Source: UBA4655 sp964585575 (GTDB lineage: Bacteria; Planctomycetota; Planctomycetia; Pirellulales; UBA1268). From it: 17,958 bases of DNA. The notes under the pieces are model-generated. The model had not been told where the DNA came from and did not search any database. It saw only the letters and a program-made list of their open reading frames with translations. The stretch spans positions 1 through 17,958 of the forward strand of contig CAZPEM010000062.1 of assembly GCA_964585575.1 (NCBI GenBank), given 5' to 3'. Positions 6,053 through 13,574 of this stretch are shown here, one piece after another (position 1 is the stretch's first letter; each line of letters starts with the position of its first letter). Made by a program: the position numbers and the translations under genes.

Positions 6053-8370
6053 GGCGCACGATCCTCGGACGACCGCGATCGCGGGCCCTGCTGGGAACGC
6101 CCCTCCCCGGAGGCCGGTGCCGCGGCGGCGGCCGCGAACGGCATCAGGGCGGCGATCGACGCCAGGGAGGCGAGCGTCGACTCGGCCCCCTGGTTCTCGT
6201 TGGTGCGATCGATCAGGAGTCCGTCACGGCAGCCGCCGCTCGCCGGGTCGGCGAGCGCGAGGCCGAGGATGTTGTGGCCGCGAAACCATTCGAAGGCGAC
6301 CCAGGCCCGCCGCCGCCACTCCTCGTCGCCGGTGGCGTGAAACGCGTCGAGGCAGGCGACGACCATCGCGTGAGCCTCGATCGGTTGCTGGTCGAAGGCG
6401 GCCATGACGCCACCCCGCGGAAAGAAACCCCGGCAGCCGACCGGTGAAAACCGGCCATGGGGCGACTGCTGGATCCGGTAGAGCCAGTCGAGGCTCGCGA
6501 GGCCGACGCGAACCGGCTCGTCGTCGCCGATGAGCCTGCCAGACAGGATCAGCGCCTGGCAGAGCCTCGCGTTCTCGTAGGCGACGACGTCTTCGAACCA
6601 GCACCAATCCGCGGTCGCGGTGTCTCGATGGAGCGCGAGCAGCCGGCTTGTCAGGTCGCGGCAGGTCGCGAGAGCGAGTCGATCCCCCTCGAACCGCCGC
6701 ATGGCTTCGACGATGCCGACGATCCCGACCGCCCACGCCCGCGGGCTCGTCGTGGCGGCGATCGCCCGAAGCACCGCCGGAAAGAGCCCGCTCGCCCAGC
6801 GGGCAAGCGGCGGCCAGGGGGACGCCCCGATGCACACCCCGAGCGCCGCTGCGGCACGGCCGAGGGTGTCGTCGGAGCCGCCGCGGTCGAGCCAGCGGCG
6901 GTCGTACGACAGGAAATTCCGAAACCGGCCGGTCGTCGGCACGAACGCATGCTCCAGAAACGCCGCGTAGATGCCGGCGGTCCGCCTCGTCTCGCGGGCT
7001 TCGACGCCGAGCCGCGCGAGCCTCACCACGAGTTCGAGCGCCCGGGCGTTGTCGTCGGTGCAATACCCCTCGGAGAGCCGCGGGATGTCGTACGATGCGT
7101 GCTGGAGCAGCCCGGTCGGGTCGGTCAGCCGTCCGAGATGATCGAGCACGATCCTCGGGAGCGGCTGCCGTGGCAGCCGCGTCGGCGGTCCGGCGGTCGG
7201 TCGCGTCGGCGCGAGCGTCATGCTCGCTCTCGCAAGTTGAAACGCTTCCGTGTAGCGGTCGGCCACGCGGCTCCAGGCCATGTCGCGGCCGAGACGACGG
7301 GCTTTCGCCTGCATCGCCCGGCGGGCCTCGTCGTCGGCGAAGAGGTCGAGGATCGCCCGCTCGATCGCGACATGATCCCGAAAGGGCACGAGCAGGCCGC
7401 CGCCTTCCCCGAGCAGTTCGCGGGCATGCCAGTAGGGCGTGGAGACGACCGCCTTGCCGCAGCCGAAGGCGTAGGCGAGCGTGCCGGAGGTGATCTGGTC
7501 CTCGTTGAGATAGGGCGTCACGTAGACGTCGGCCGCTCCCAGGAATGCAAGCAGCTCCGGCAGTTCGAGGTAGCGATCGTGAAAGACCACGTGGCCCGCG
7601 ACGCCGAGGGCGTCGGCGAGCCGCAGCAGTCCGTCGCGGTAGGGGTCGCCATCCGGGCCGAGCAGATGGGGATGCGTGGCGCCGACGACGAGGTATCTCG
7701 CCTCCGGATGGCTCGCGACGATGCCCGGCATCGCCCGGATCACGTGCTCGATTCCCTTGTTCGGCGACAGGAGCCCGAAGGTGAGGATCAGCCGGGCGTC
7801 GGCGAGCCCCATCCGTGCCTTGTGCGGCGACGCATCGACGAGATCGGCATCGGGAATGCCGTGGGGGATCACGTCGATTCGCCCGTCGTCCACGCCGTAG
7901 AGGTCCCGCAGGAGCGATCGGCCCCGCTCGGTCATCACGGCGATCCGTGACGAAAGATGGAGGATCTCCCCGAGGATCCGCCGCTGCGGTGCGGATGGCC
8001 TCGCGAGCACCGTGTGGAGCGTCGTGTGGACCGGCGGTTGCAGCTCGCGAAGCAGTTCGATCACGTGGCCGCCGGCCTCTCCCCCGAAGATGCCGTACTC
8101 GTGCTGAAGCGACACGACATCCACGTTGGACACGTTGAGAAAATCGGCGAGTTGCCGGAACGATTCGAGCCGGTCGTCGGGGCACTCGAACCGCACCTCG
8201 TCGGGGTAGGCGTGTCGGTGGCCGCGGTCGTTCATCGCCGCGACGAGGCATTCCGCGGAGGGATTTGCCGCGGCGACGGCCGTCCGCAGGTCGTGGGTGA
8301 ACGTCGCGATCCCGCACCGCCGCGGGACGTAGTTGCCGATGAAGGCGATCCGGTTCAAGGGGGCATGCAC
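6043..8370 (-). CDS. GT4 glycosyltransferase fused to a C-terminal (alpha/alpha)-barrel-like domain
   Basis: This 775-residue protein has two parts. Residues 1-380 are a GT-B glycosyltransferase of family GT4: FIGNYVPRRCGIATFTHDL at the acceptor side, SLQHEYGIFGG (87-97), IPHGIPDADL (168-177), LTFGLLSPNKGIEHVIRAMP (196-215) and YLNEDQITSGTLAYAFGCGKAVV (287-309), the donor-binding region. After a Pro-rich linker (385-405), residues 406-745 carry helical, acidic motifs: SEGYCTDDNARAL (433-445), FLSYDRRW and GSDDTLGRA (487-506), WCWFEDVVAYENARLCQAL (589-607) and RTNENQGAESTL (722-733). These suggest an (alpha/alpha)6 glycosidase-like fold. The tail is Ala/Ser-rich. The start is GTG at 8370 with AGGAG nine bases before it. 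It overlaps the GH130 gene, so the pair probably makes and breaks the same glycan. The donor sugar is not identifiable from sequence. Confidence 0.85.
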   Translation of the reverse strand: MHAPLNRIAFIGNYVPRRCGIATFTHDLRTAVAAANPSAECLVAAMNDRGHRHAYPDEVRFECPDDRLESFRQLADFLNVSNVDVVSLQHEYGIFGGEAGGHVIELLRELQPPVHTTLHTVLARPSAPQRRILGEILHLSSRIAVMTERGRSLLRDLYGVDDGRIDVIPHGIPDADLVDASPHKARMGLADARLILTFGLLSPNKGIEHVIRAMPGIVASHPEARYLVVGATHPHLLGPDGDPYRDGLLRLADALGVAGHVVFHDRYLELPELLAFLGAADVYVTPYLNEDQITSGTLAYAFGCGKAVVSTPYWHARELLGEGGGLLVPFRDHVAIERAILDLFADDEARRAMQAKARRLGRDMAWSRVADRYTEAFQLARASMTLAPTRPTAGPPTRLPRQPLPRIVLDHLGRLTDPTGLLQHASYDIPRLSEGYCTDDNARALELVVRLARLGVEARETRRTAGIYAAFLEHAFVPTTGRFRNFLSYDRRWLDRGGSDDTLGRAAAALGVCIGASPWPPLARWASGLFPAVLRAIAATTSPRAWAVGIVGIVEAMRRFEGDRLALATCRDLTSRLLALHRDTATADWCWFEDVVAYENARLCQALILSGRLIGDDEPVRVGLASLDWLYRIQQSPHGRFSPVGCRGFFPRGGVMAAFDQQPIEAHAMVVACLDAFHATGDEEWRRRAWVAFEWFRGHNILGLALADPASGGCRDGLLIDRTNENQGAESTLASLASIAALMPFAAAAAAPASGEGRSQQGPRSRSSEDRAPCR

Positions 8371-8379
8371 GATGCGTGG

Positions 8380-8384
8380 CTCCT
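8380..8384 (-). promoter_or_regulatory. Ribosome binding site for the GTG start of the GT4 gene
   Basis: AGGAG on the minus strand, nine bases before the GTG at 8370, supports this start; an overlapping ATG at 8366 is out of frame. Confidence 0.6.
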
Positions 8385-8556
8385 GGAGGTGGCTTCTGTT
8401 CGCGGCGAACGAAAAGCGACGACGGGCGGGCCGTCGGGTCGCGGGGCATGGCGGGAAGGCATGCCTGCCACGTCCGTCAGAGGCTCCGACAGCAGGGCCG
8501 CGGAGCGAGACGGGTGAGCGAGGGGCTCGCAGAGCCCTCGGTTCGTGCTCGGCGGG

Positions 8557-8586
8557 ATTTTACGCAGCGAACGCGGTCGAGTCGAA
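8557..8586 (-). promoter_or_regulatory. Promoter candidate for the GT4-GH130 operon
   Basis: On the minus strand TTCGAC (8586-8581) and TAAAAT (8562-8557) are 18 nt apart. TAAAAT is one of the few AT-rich hexamers in this GC-rich region. Transcription from here would give a leader of about 180 nt before the GTG at 8370. Confidence 0.45.
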
Positions 8587-8594
8587 AAACGTGG

Positions 8595-8623
8595 TTGCCC
8601 CGCGGCCGCGGGCATGGTAGGGT
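8595..8623 (+). promoter_or_regulatory. Promoter candidate for the helicase-globin operon
   Basis: TTGCCC (8595-8600) and TAGGGT (8618-8623) are 17 nt apart, back to back with the minus-strand promoter candidate. A transcript from here would carry an untranslated leader of about 285 nt before the ATG at 8914. Confidence 0.45.
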
Positions 8624-8913
8624 CTTTCCAATCGAACCTTTCGATGAAGGCAGTCGCCCGCCCGGCTTTGGCCGCGGATGTCGCTGCCGCGATCGCATCT
8701 ACCCAGTTCGGCTCCACTCGCCAATTGCACGTGGGGTCATCCGGATTCGAACAAGACGGGCTTCGGCCCGCAGACCTTCGGGCTTACGCCCGGTTCGAAC
8801 CGGAAAACGCTCTCTGGGCGGGCCGTGATCCATCGCCCGATTCGTCGTGTTGCCGCGGGGCGGACACGCCATTTTTCCCCCGCGAAAATTGTCCCAGGAA
8901 CCATTGGAATCCC
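8624..8913 (+). promoter_or_regulatory. Long structured leader of the DEAD-box helicase gene
   Basis: No coding region with normal protein character is seen in this stretch. It contains CGGGC-TTCG-GCCCG (8757-8770, a UUCG tetraloop hairpin), CGGGC-TTAC-GCCCG (8779-8792) and the perfect 14-base palindrome from 8790 to 8803 (CCGGTTCGAACCGG). The first two stems have the same sequence and could swap partners, and the palindrome shares bases 8790-8792 with the second stem, so alternative folds compete. Long structured leaders are known for cold-induced DEAD-box helicase mRNAs in other bacteria, which makes a temperature- or helicase-responsive leader an attractive reading. A dispersed palindromic repeat is the main alternative. 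Confidence 0.4.
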
Positions 8914-10320
8914 ATGCACGCTGACACTCTTTCCACATTCGAAGACCTCGGCCTTTCCGCCCCGCTGCTGCGAGCGGTGGCCGCCGAGGGCTATGCCACG
9001 CCCACCCCGATCCAGGCCAAGGCCGTGCCGCACGTGCTCGCCGGCCGCGATCTCTTCGGCTGCGCCCAGACGGGCACCGGCAAGACGGCGGCCTTCGCCC
9101 TGCCGATCATCGAGCGGCTGCTCGCGAGCCCGAAGCCGCGGTCGCCGCGGCGGTGCCGCGTGCTCGTGCTCGCGCCCACCCGCGAACTCGCAGGCCAGAT
9201 CCACCAGAGCTTCGTCGCCTACGGCCGGCATGCCGGGCTGAAGGCCGCGGTCATCTACGGCGGCGTCGGTCAGCGTCCGCAGGCCAATGCGATGATGCAT
9301 GGCGTGGACGTGCTCGTCGCCACGCCGGGCCGGCTGCTCGACCTCGTCGGGCAGCGTCTCGTGGACATCCGCTCGAGCGAGGTGCTCGTGCTCGACGAGG
9401 CGGATCGGATGCTCGACATGGGCTTCATCCACGACATGCGGAAGATCGTCGCGATGCTGCCGCGTGACCGCCAGACGCTTTTGTTTTCCGCGACGCTGCC
9501 GGCGGAGGTCCGGGACCTCGCCGAGACGATGCTTCGCGAGCCGCTCGAGGTGAAGACCACGCCGCAGGCGACATCGGCCGAGACGGTCAGCCAGTCGGTC
9601 TGGTTCGTCGAGAAGAAAGACAAGAAGAGCCTGCTCGTGCGGCTCCTGCAGGACGGTGGGATGTCGCGGGTGATCGTGTTCGCGAGGACGAAGCACGGCG
9701 CCGACAAGCTCCACCGCGACCTCGACAAGGCGGGAATTCCCGCCGCGGCGATCCACGGCAACAAGTCGCAGAACCAGCGGGAGCGGGCGCTTGCGGCCTT
9801 CAAGTCGCCAAGGCCGCCGGTGCTCGTGGCGACCGACATCGCCGCCCGCGGCATCGACGTGGACGACGTGTCGCACGTGGTGAACTACGAGCTGCCGCAC
9901 GAGCCCGAGACCTACGTCCACCGCATCGGCCGGACGGGCAGGGCGGGGCAGACGGGCGAGGCCGTGAGCCTCTGCGACCGCGAGGAACTGCCCCGGCTGC
10001 GGGCGATCGAGCGGCTCATCCGCCGCGAGATCTCGGCGCGGAACGAGGCCCCTGCTGAGTCGCGGACCGAGTCACGGAATACTGGCGGCCACACCCGCCC
10101 GTCGTCCCACGAGCGGCCGCCCCAGCGGCGGTCGCGGCGAAGCGGCCAGCGTGGAGGCCGGCCGCAGGCACACGGCCGGCAAGCCGACGGGCGGCAGGGA
10201 GACCACTCAAGCGGTCGGAACGACGCCCGTCCGGTCGCCGCGGTAGCCTCGGCGGAGCGGGCCGGGGCCCCGGCTCCCGTCGAGCGGAAGCAGCCGAAGA
10301 AGTACCGCCGGGCACTCTGA
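8914..10320 (+). CDS. DEAD-box ATP-dependent RNA helicase, RhlE-like
   Basis: This 468-residue ATP-dependent RNA helicase remodels structured RNA in ribosome assembly, mRNA decay or cold adaptation. All core motifs are intact: Q motif with F9 and TPIQ (31-34), Walker A AQTGTGKT (51-58), PTRELAGQ (88-95), the GG pair at 116-117, TPGRLLD (137-143), DEAD at 161-164 within VLDEADRMLDMGF, SAT (192-194), VIVFARTKHGADKL (253-266), ATDIAARGID (306-315) and HRIGRTGRAG (336-345). The core ends near residue 375. The last 90 residues are disordered and rich in Arg, Gln, His, Gly and Ser, an RNA-binding tail typical of RhlE-type proteins. The ATG at 8914 gives the canonical FEDLGLSAPLL start; longer in-frame starts would translate the leader. 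A globin gene follows 17 nt downstream. Confidence 0.95.
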   Translation: MHADTLSTFEDLGLSAPLLRAVAAEGYATPTPIQAKAVPHVLAGRDLFGCAQTGTGKTAAFALPIIERLLASPKPRSPRRCRVLVLAPTRELAGQIHQSFVAYGRHAGLKAAVIYGGVGQRPQANAMMHGVDVLVATPGRLLDLVGQRLVDIRSSEVLVLDEADRMLDMGFIHDMRKIVAMLPRDRQTLLFSATLPAEVRDLAETMLREPLEVKTTPQATSAETVSQSVWFVEKKDKKSLLVRLLQDGGMSRVIVFARTKHGADKLHRDLDKAGIPAAAIHGNKSQNQRERALAAFKSPRPPVLVATDIAARGIDVDDVSHVVNYELPHEPETYVHRIGRTGRAGQTGEAVSLCDREELPRLRAIERLIRREISARNEAPAESRTESRNTGGHTRPSSHERPPQRRSRRSGQRGGRPQAHGRQADGRQGDHSSGRNDARPVAAVASAERAGAPAPVERKQPKKYRRAL

Positions 10321-10337
10321 TCAAGGAGGCCCCGGCG

Positions 10338-10730
10338 ATGGCAAGCCCTGCGGCACATTCACAGTCGGCGGATTCGCGGTCTTTGTACGACCGGATCGGC
10401 GGCGAGGCGGGCGTCGAGAAGCTGCTCGTGAGCTTCTATTCGCTCGTCCTCGCCGACGCGGAGCTCAAGCCGTTCTTCGCCAAGTCGTCGATGGAGAAGC
10501 TGCTGCGAATGCAGCGGGAGCTCTTCGGCGCGGCGCTCGGCGGGCCTCACACCTACTCGGGTGCGGATCTCGCGAAGGTGCATGCCGGCCGCGGGATCAC
10601 TCCCCGCCACTTCCACCTCTTCCGGCAGCACCTGCTCACGACGCTCCAGGAGAGCGGGGTCGATGCCGACGACATCCGCGAAGTCGTTCGCGAGATCACG
10701 AAGTATCAGAAGGACGTTGTGGTGAAGTGA
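10338..10730 (+). CDS. Truncated haemoglobin, group I-like
   Basis: This 130-residue haem protein has the 2-over-2 globin fold and binds O2 or NO in the cytoplasm. The pattern fits the group I (GlbN) family: SLYDRIGGEAGVEKLL at 15-30 (first Gly-Gly turn), the B-helix FYSLVLADAELKPFF (33-47) with Tyr34 at the likely B10 ligand-stabilising position, LGGP with TYSG (67-75, second turn), and the proximal His82 in AKVHAGRGI followed by HFHLFRQHLL. The length is normal for the family. The start ATG has AAGGAGG eight bases upstream. The gene lies 17 nt after the helicase stop codon with no terminator between them, so the two are probably cotranscribed. NO detoxification or oxygen sensing are the usual roles; nothing here decides between them. 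Confidence 0.92.
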   Translation: MASPAAHSQSADSRSLYDRIGGEAGVEKLLVSFYSLVLADAELKPFFAKSSMEKLLRMQRELFGAALGGPHTYSGADLAKVHAGRGITPRHFHLFRQHLLTTLQESGVDADDIREVVREITKYQKDVVVK

Positions 10731-10808
10731 GGCCTCTCGCTCCGATCTCCTCGAGCACCTCCATCGCCGCCGGCTGCGGCCTCGTTCAGGCAGAAACTGT
10801 CTCTTGGA

Positions 10809-11021
10809 TCAGCTGGCCTGCAGGGCCTCGACGCTGTTGACGTGGACGAGAGAGCAGGTGACGCTGCGGTCGTCGTCGGGATAGTAGACGATCATCTTCG
10901 TCTTCATGACGAATGCGCACTCGGGATGGCGGATCTCGTGGACCTCGCCGTTCGACATGCGGATCACGAACGGTTCGAATGGCTCACGGCGAAGATACTC
11001 ACGGATCGTGTCGGCGTTCAT
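10809..11021 (-). CDS. Small 70-residue conserved hypothetical protein
   Basis: This short cytoplasmic protein has the sequence character MNADTIREYLRREPFEPFVIRMSNGEVHEIRHP, then a beta-rich C-terminus (MIVYYPDDD, CSLVHVNSVEAL). The pattern (an N-terminal amphipathic helix, EPFVIRMSNG, a HPE motif, and a CSLVHVNSVE end) matches many small planctomycete proteins that I recall as a recurring multi-copy type; no function is known to me. The ATG at 11021 has GGAGG seven bases upstream. It is convergent with the globin gene and borders an assembly gap, so its upstream partner is unknown. Its size suits a regulatory, antitoxin-like or structural accessory role, but no evidence selects one. Confidence 0.8.
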   Translation of the reverse strand: MNADTIREYLRREPFEPFVIRMSNGEVHEIRHPECAFVMKTKMIVYYPDDDRSVTCSLVHVNSVEALQAS

Positions 11022-11046
11022 GGCAGGGCCTCCGAGGAACGAATAA

Positions 11047-11146
11047 NNNNNNNNNNNNNNNNNNNNNNNNNNNNNNNNNNNNNNNNNNNNNNNNNNNNNN
11101 NNNNNNNNNNNNNNNNNNNNNNNNNNNNNNNNNNNNNNNNNNNNNN
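11047..11146. other. Assembly gap (100 N)
   Basis: Exactly 100 N form the second scaffold join. It lies between the 70-residue gene and the end of the VWA gene, whose stop codon at 11169-11171 is intact. Whatever precedes the small gene is unseen, and the two flanks need not be adjacent in the genome. Confidence 0.99.
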
Positions 11147-11168
11147 GAGGCCTGTCATGGCGAATGCA

Positions 11169-13574
11169 TCAGGGGGCGGCCGTGCCCCCAAGACTGCCGG
11201 CCTTCCGCACGAGGTCGAGGAACTCGGCCCGGTAGCCCCCCTCGTCGCGGCCGATCGCATGGCCGGCGATCCTCGCCACGTCGTCGAGCGTGGCCGAGCC
11301 TGTTTGGTCGCTGCCGCGGAGGATCATGCCGAAGGTCGCCACGGCGGCGGCGAACCGCAGGTTGGCCGAGGCCGCCTCGAAATCACCGCCGCGGTCGGCG
11401 AGCGGAAACTCCCTAAGCACGCTCTCCCGGCCGTCGGGCTTCTTGAACCGCAGCTTCACCGTGAGCAGCTCGCGGCTGACCGCTGCGTCGATGGCGGCGG
11501 GCTTCGCGGCGGCGGCGGGCTTCGCGGCGGCGGTGTCGGGCTGCGGCTGGTACTTCAGCGGCTCGGCGCCGTAGGCGGCGATGTCGCCGGGGGGCCCGCC
11601 GACGGGCACGATTTCGTAGAGGGCGGTGACGGAGTAGCCGGCCCCGATCTCGCCGGCATCCTTGCGGTCGTCGCGGAAGTCGCGGGCGGCAAGCAGCCTG
11701 TTTTCGTAGCCGATGAGCCGGTAGGAGGCGACGGTCGCAGGATTGAACTCGACCTGGATCTTCACGTCCTTGGCGATCGTGATCGTGGAGCCTGTGAGCT
11801 GCTCGACGAGCACCTTGCGGGCCTCGCGGACGCCGTCGATGTAGGCGTAGATGCCGTTGCCGTTGTCGGCGATCTTCTCCATCTTCGCGTCCTGCAGGTT
11901 CCCCTGCCCGAAGCCGAGCACGGTGAGGAACGTGCCGCCGGCCGCCTTCCGCTTGATGAGCTCGACGAGCGCCGCATCGCTCGTGACGCCGACGTTCAGG
12001 TCGCCGTCGGTGGCGAGGATCACCCGGTTGACGCCCCCCTCGATGAAGTGCTCAGCCGCCTGCTCGTAGGCGAGTTCGATGCCGGCGCTTCCGTTGGTCG
12101 AGCCGCCGGCGCGAAGGCCCTCGATCGCGGCGAGGATCCGCTGCTTCTGGTCGCCGGTGGTCGGCGGGAGCACGAGCCCGGCATTGCCGGCGTAGGTGAC
12201 GATCGAGACGCGGTCGTTCTCCGTGAGCTCCTCGACGAGCATCGCGACCGCCTGCTTCACGAGCGGGAGCTTGTCGGGCTCCTGCATCGAGCCCGACACG
12301 TCGATGAGGAAGACGAGGTTGCCGGCCGGCCGCCGCGTCCGGTCGATCTCGCGGCCCTTCAGGCCGATCCTGACGATCAAGCGGCCGTCGTGCCAGGGGC
12401 TCGCCGCCGACTCGATCGCGACGGAGAACGGATCGTCACCATCCGGCTTGGGGTCGTCGTAGCGAAAGTAGTTGACGAGCTCCTCGATGCGGACGGCGTC
12501 TCGCGGCGGCAGCCGGCCCGAGGAGAGGAACCGCCTCACGTTGGCGTACGACGCGGTGTCGACGTCGATCGAGAAGGTCGAGAGCGGCTGGTCGGAAACC
12601 GCCAGCTTCCGGTTTTCCTGGAGCCGCTCGTACGTCTCGCGGCCCTCCTCGCGGAGCATGCGTGTCGATGGAGATCCCCCGGGCGCTGCACCTTCCATGC
12701 TGCCGGAGCCTTGCGGCGCGGCCGGGGGCAAACCCGAAGCCAATCGACTCCTGTTGTCGGCGTCCTTCTTTTCCGCCTGCGCGAGCTGTTGGCTTGCTTC
12801 GTAGTCTCTTGCGGCTGCGAGATTGGAGGGGGCCGGCGCAGCGTCGAGCGCCACACCGTCGCTTGGCGGGGATTTGGCTGCCCGCCTTGCTTGGAGCGAT
12901 TCGCCGGGCCCGCCCGCGTCGCCTCTTTTGCGTTCGGCCACGTCTCCGCCCCCGCCTGCGGCCTTGTCCCCGCCCAACGTCCCAAAAGGAGCCGATGCCT
13001 CGACAGCAGCCTTCCTCGCGGCTCGAAAATCCCCGTCCCCGGCGTCTTTTTCCGCTTTTTCCGCGACAGCAATCGCGGGGGCAGGCTTTTGCCTGACCTG
13101 TTCCTCGAGGTCCTCGAGGGCGACCTGCGGGTTATCGGTGAGCACCGTCACGATGACGAGGACGGCGGCGGCGAGCGAGCCGGCCATGGCCAACAGGCCC
13201 CACGGGCCGTGGAGGCGGCGGGCCTTCGGAGCCGGGGGCCGGGCATTCGGGCCCGTGGGTCGGACATTGGGGCCCGTGGGCCGGGCATGCGCCGCCGCGG
13301 GCGTCGCGGCGAGCGTGGCGATGATCGTGCGTCGCAGGTCCTGCGAGCGGCCCGGGGCTTCGGAGGAGTGGAGGGCGTCGGCGCGGCTGGTCTCGATCGC
13401 CTCGGCGATCCGGCGTGTTTCGTCGATGATTTGCCGGTCGGATTCGGCGTCGGGCCGCGCGAGCCGCGAGAGCAGCTCTTCCCGCTCCCGGCCATCGAGC
13501 TGGCCGAGCGCGTGGGCCGTGAGCAGCGCGGCGTCGTCTTCGGGCTTTCGGTCGTGCGTCTGATCAGGGTTCAT
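11169..13574 (-). CDS. Membrane-anchored VWA protein (YfbK-type) with anti-sigma-like N-terminus
   Basis: This is an 801-residue protein in four parts. Residues 12-65 (LLTAHALGQLDGREREELL) are helical and resemble the cytoplasmic N-terminus of anti-sigma factors, though without a zinc-binding HxxxCxxC motif. Residues 95-120 contain PTGPN repeats. A single membrane helix (GLLAMAGSLAAAVLVIVTVL, about 126-146) is followed by a long low-complexity linker to about residue 315. The external part is YfbK-like: SDQPLSTFSIDVDTASYANVRRFL (327-350), then the VWA domain with an intact MIDAS site: DVSGS (425-429), T493 in GGSTNG and D523 in ATDGD. A DUF3520-like end follows (EFNPATVASYRLIGYENRLLA, 609-629). 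The MIDAS binds a divalent cation and mediates protein contacts. The start ATG overlaps the TGA of the upstream sigma gene (ATGA at 13571-13574), which argues for a sigma/anti-sigma partnership. Confidence 0.88.
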   Translation of the reverse strand: MNPDQTHDRKPEDDAALLTAHALGQLDGREREELLSRLARPDAESDRQIIDETRRIAEAIETSRADALHSSEAPGRSQDLRRTIIATLAATPAAAHARPTGPNVRPTGPNARPPAPKARRLHGPWGLLAMAGSLAAAVLVIVTVLTDNPQVALEDLEEQVRQKPAPAIAVAEKAEKDAGDGDFRAARKAAVEASAPFGTLGGDKAAGGGGDVAERKRGDAGGPGESLQARRAAKSPPSDGVALDAAPAPSNLAAARDYEASQQLAQAEKKDADNRSRLASGLPPAAPQGSGSMEGAAPGGSPSTRMLREEGRETYERLQENRKLAVSDQPLSTFSIDVDTASYANVRRFLSSGRLPPRDAVRIEELVNYFRYDDPKPDGDDPFSVAIESAASPWHDGRLIVRIGLKGREIDRTRRPAGNLVFLIDVSGSMQEPDKLPLVKQAVAMLVEELTENDRVSIVTYAGNAGLVLPPTTGDQKQRILAAIEGLRAGGSTNGSAGIELAYEQAAEHFIEGGVNRVILATDGDLNVGVTSDAALVELIKRKAAGGTFLTVLGFGQGNLQDAKMEKIADNGNGIYAYIDGVREARKVLVEQLTGSTITIAKDVKIQVEFNPATVASYRLIGYENRLLAARDFRDDRKDAGEIGAGYSVTALYEIVPVGGPPGDIAAYGAEPLKYQPQPDTAAAKPAAAAKPAAIDAAVSRELLTVKLRFKKPDGRESVLREFPLADRGGDFEAASANLRFAAAVATFGMILRGSDQTGSATLDDVARIAGHAIGRDEGGYRAEFLDLVRKAGSLGGTAAP

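Noticed and set aside
4979..6340. Long plus-strand open frame opposite GH130
   Set aside because: Antisense shadow with low-complexity Arg/Gly/Glu content; the minus-strand GH130 is supported by many family motifs.
8520..8539. GAGGG-g-CTC / GAG-CCCTC hairpin as a terminator
   Set aside because: It has a bulged base, no T tract, and no gene ends nearby on either strand; it lies in a divergent promoter region.
8738..8803. tRNA-like signals (GGATTCGAAC and GGTTCGAACC, resembling T-arms)
   Set aside because: On neither strand do the flanking bases form a 5-bp T stem with a 7-base loop, and no acceptor, D or anticodon arms line up. The segments are better explained as palindromes.
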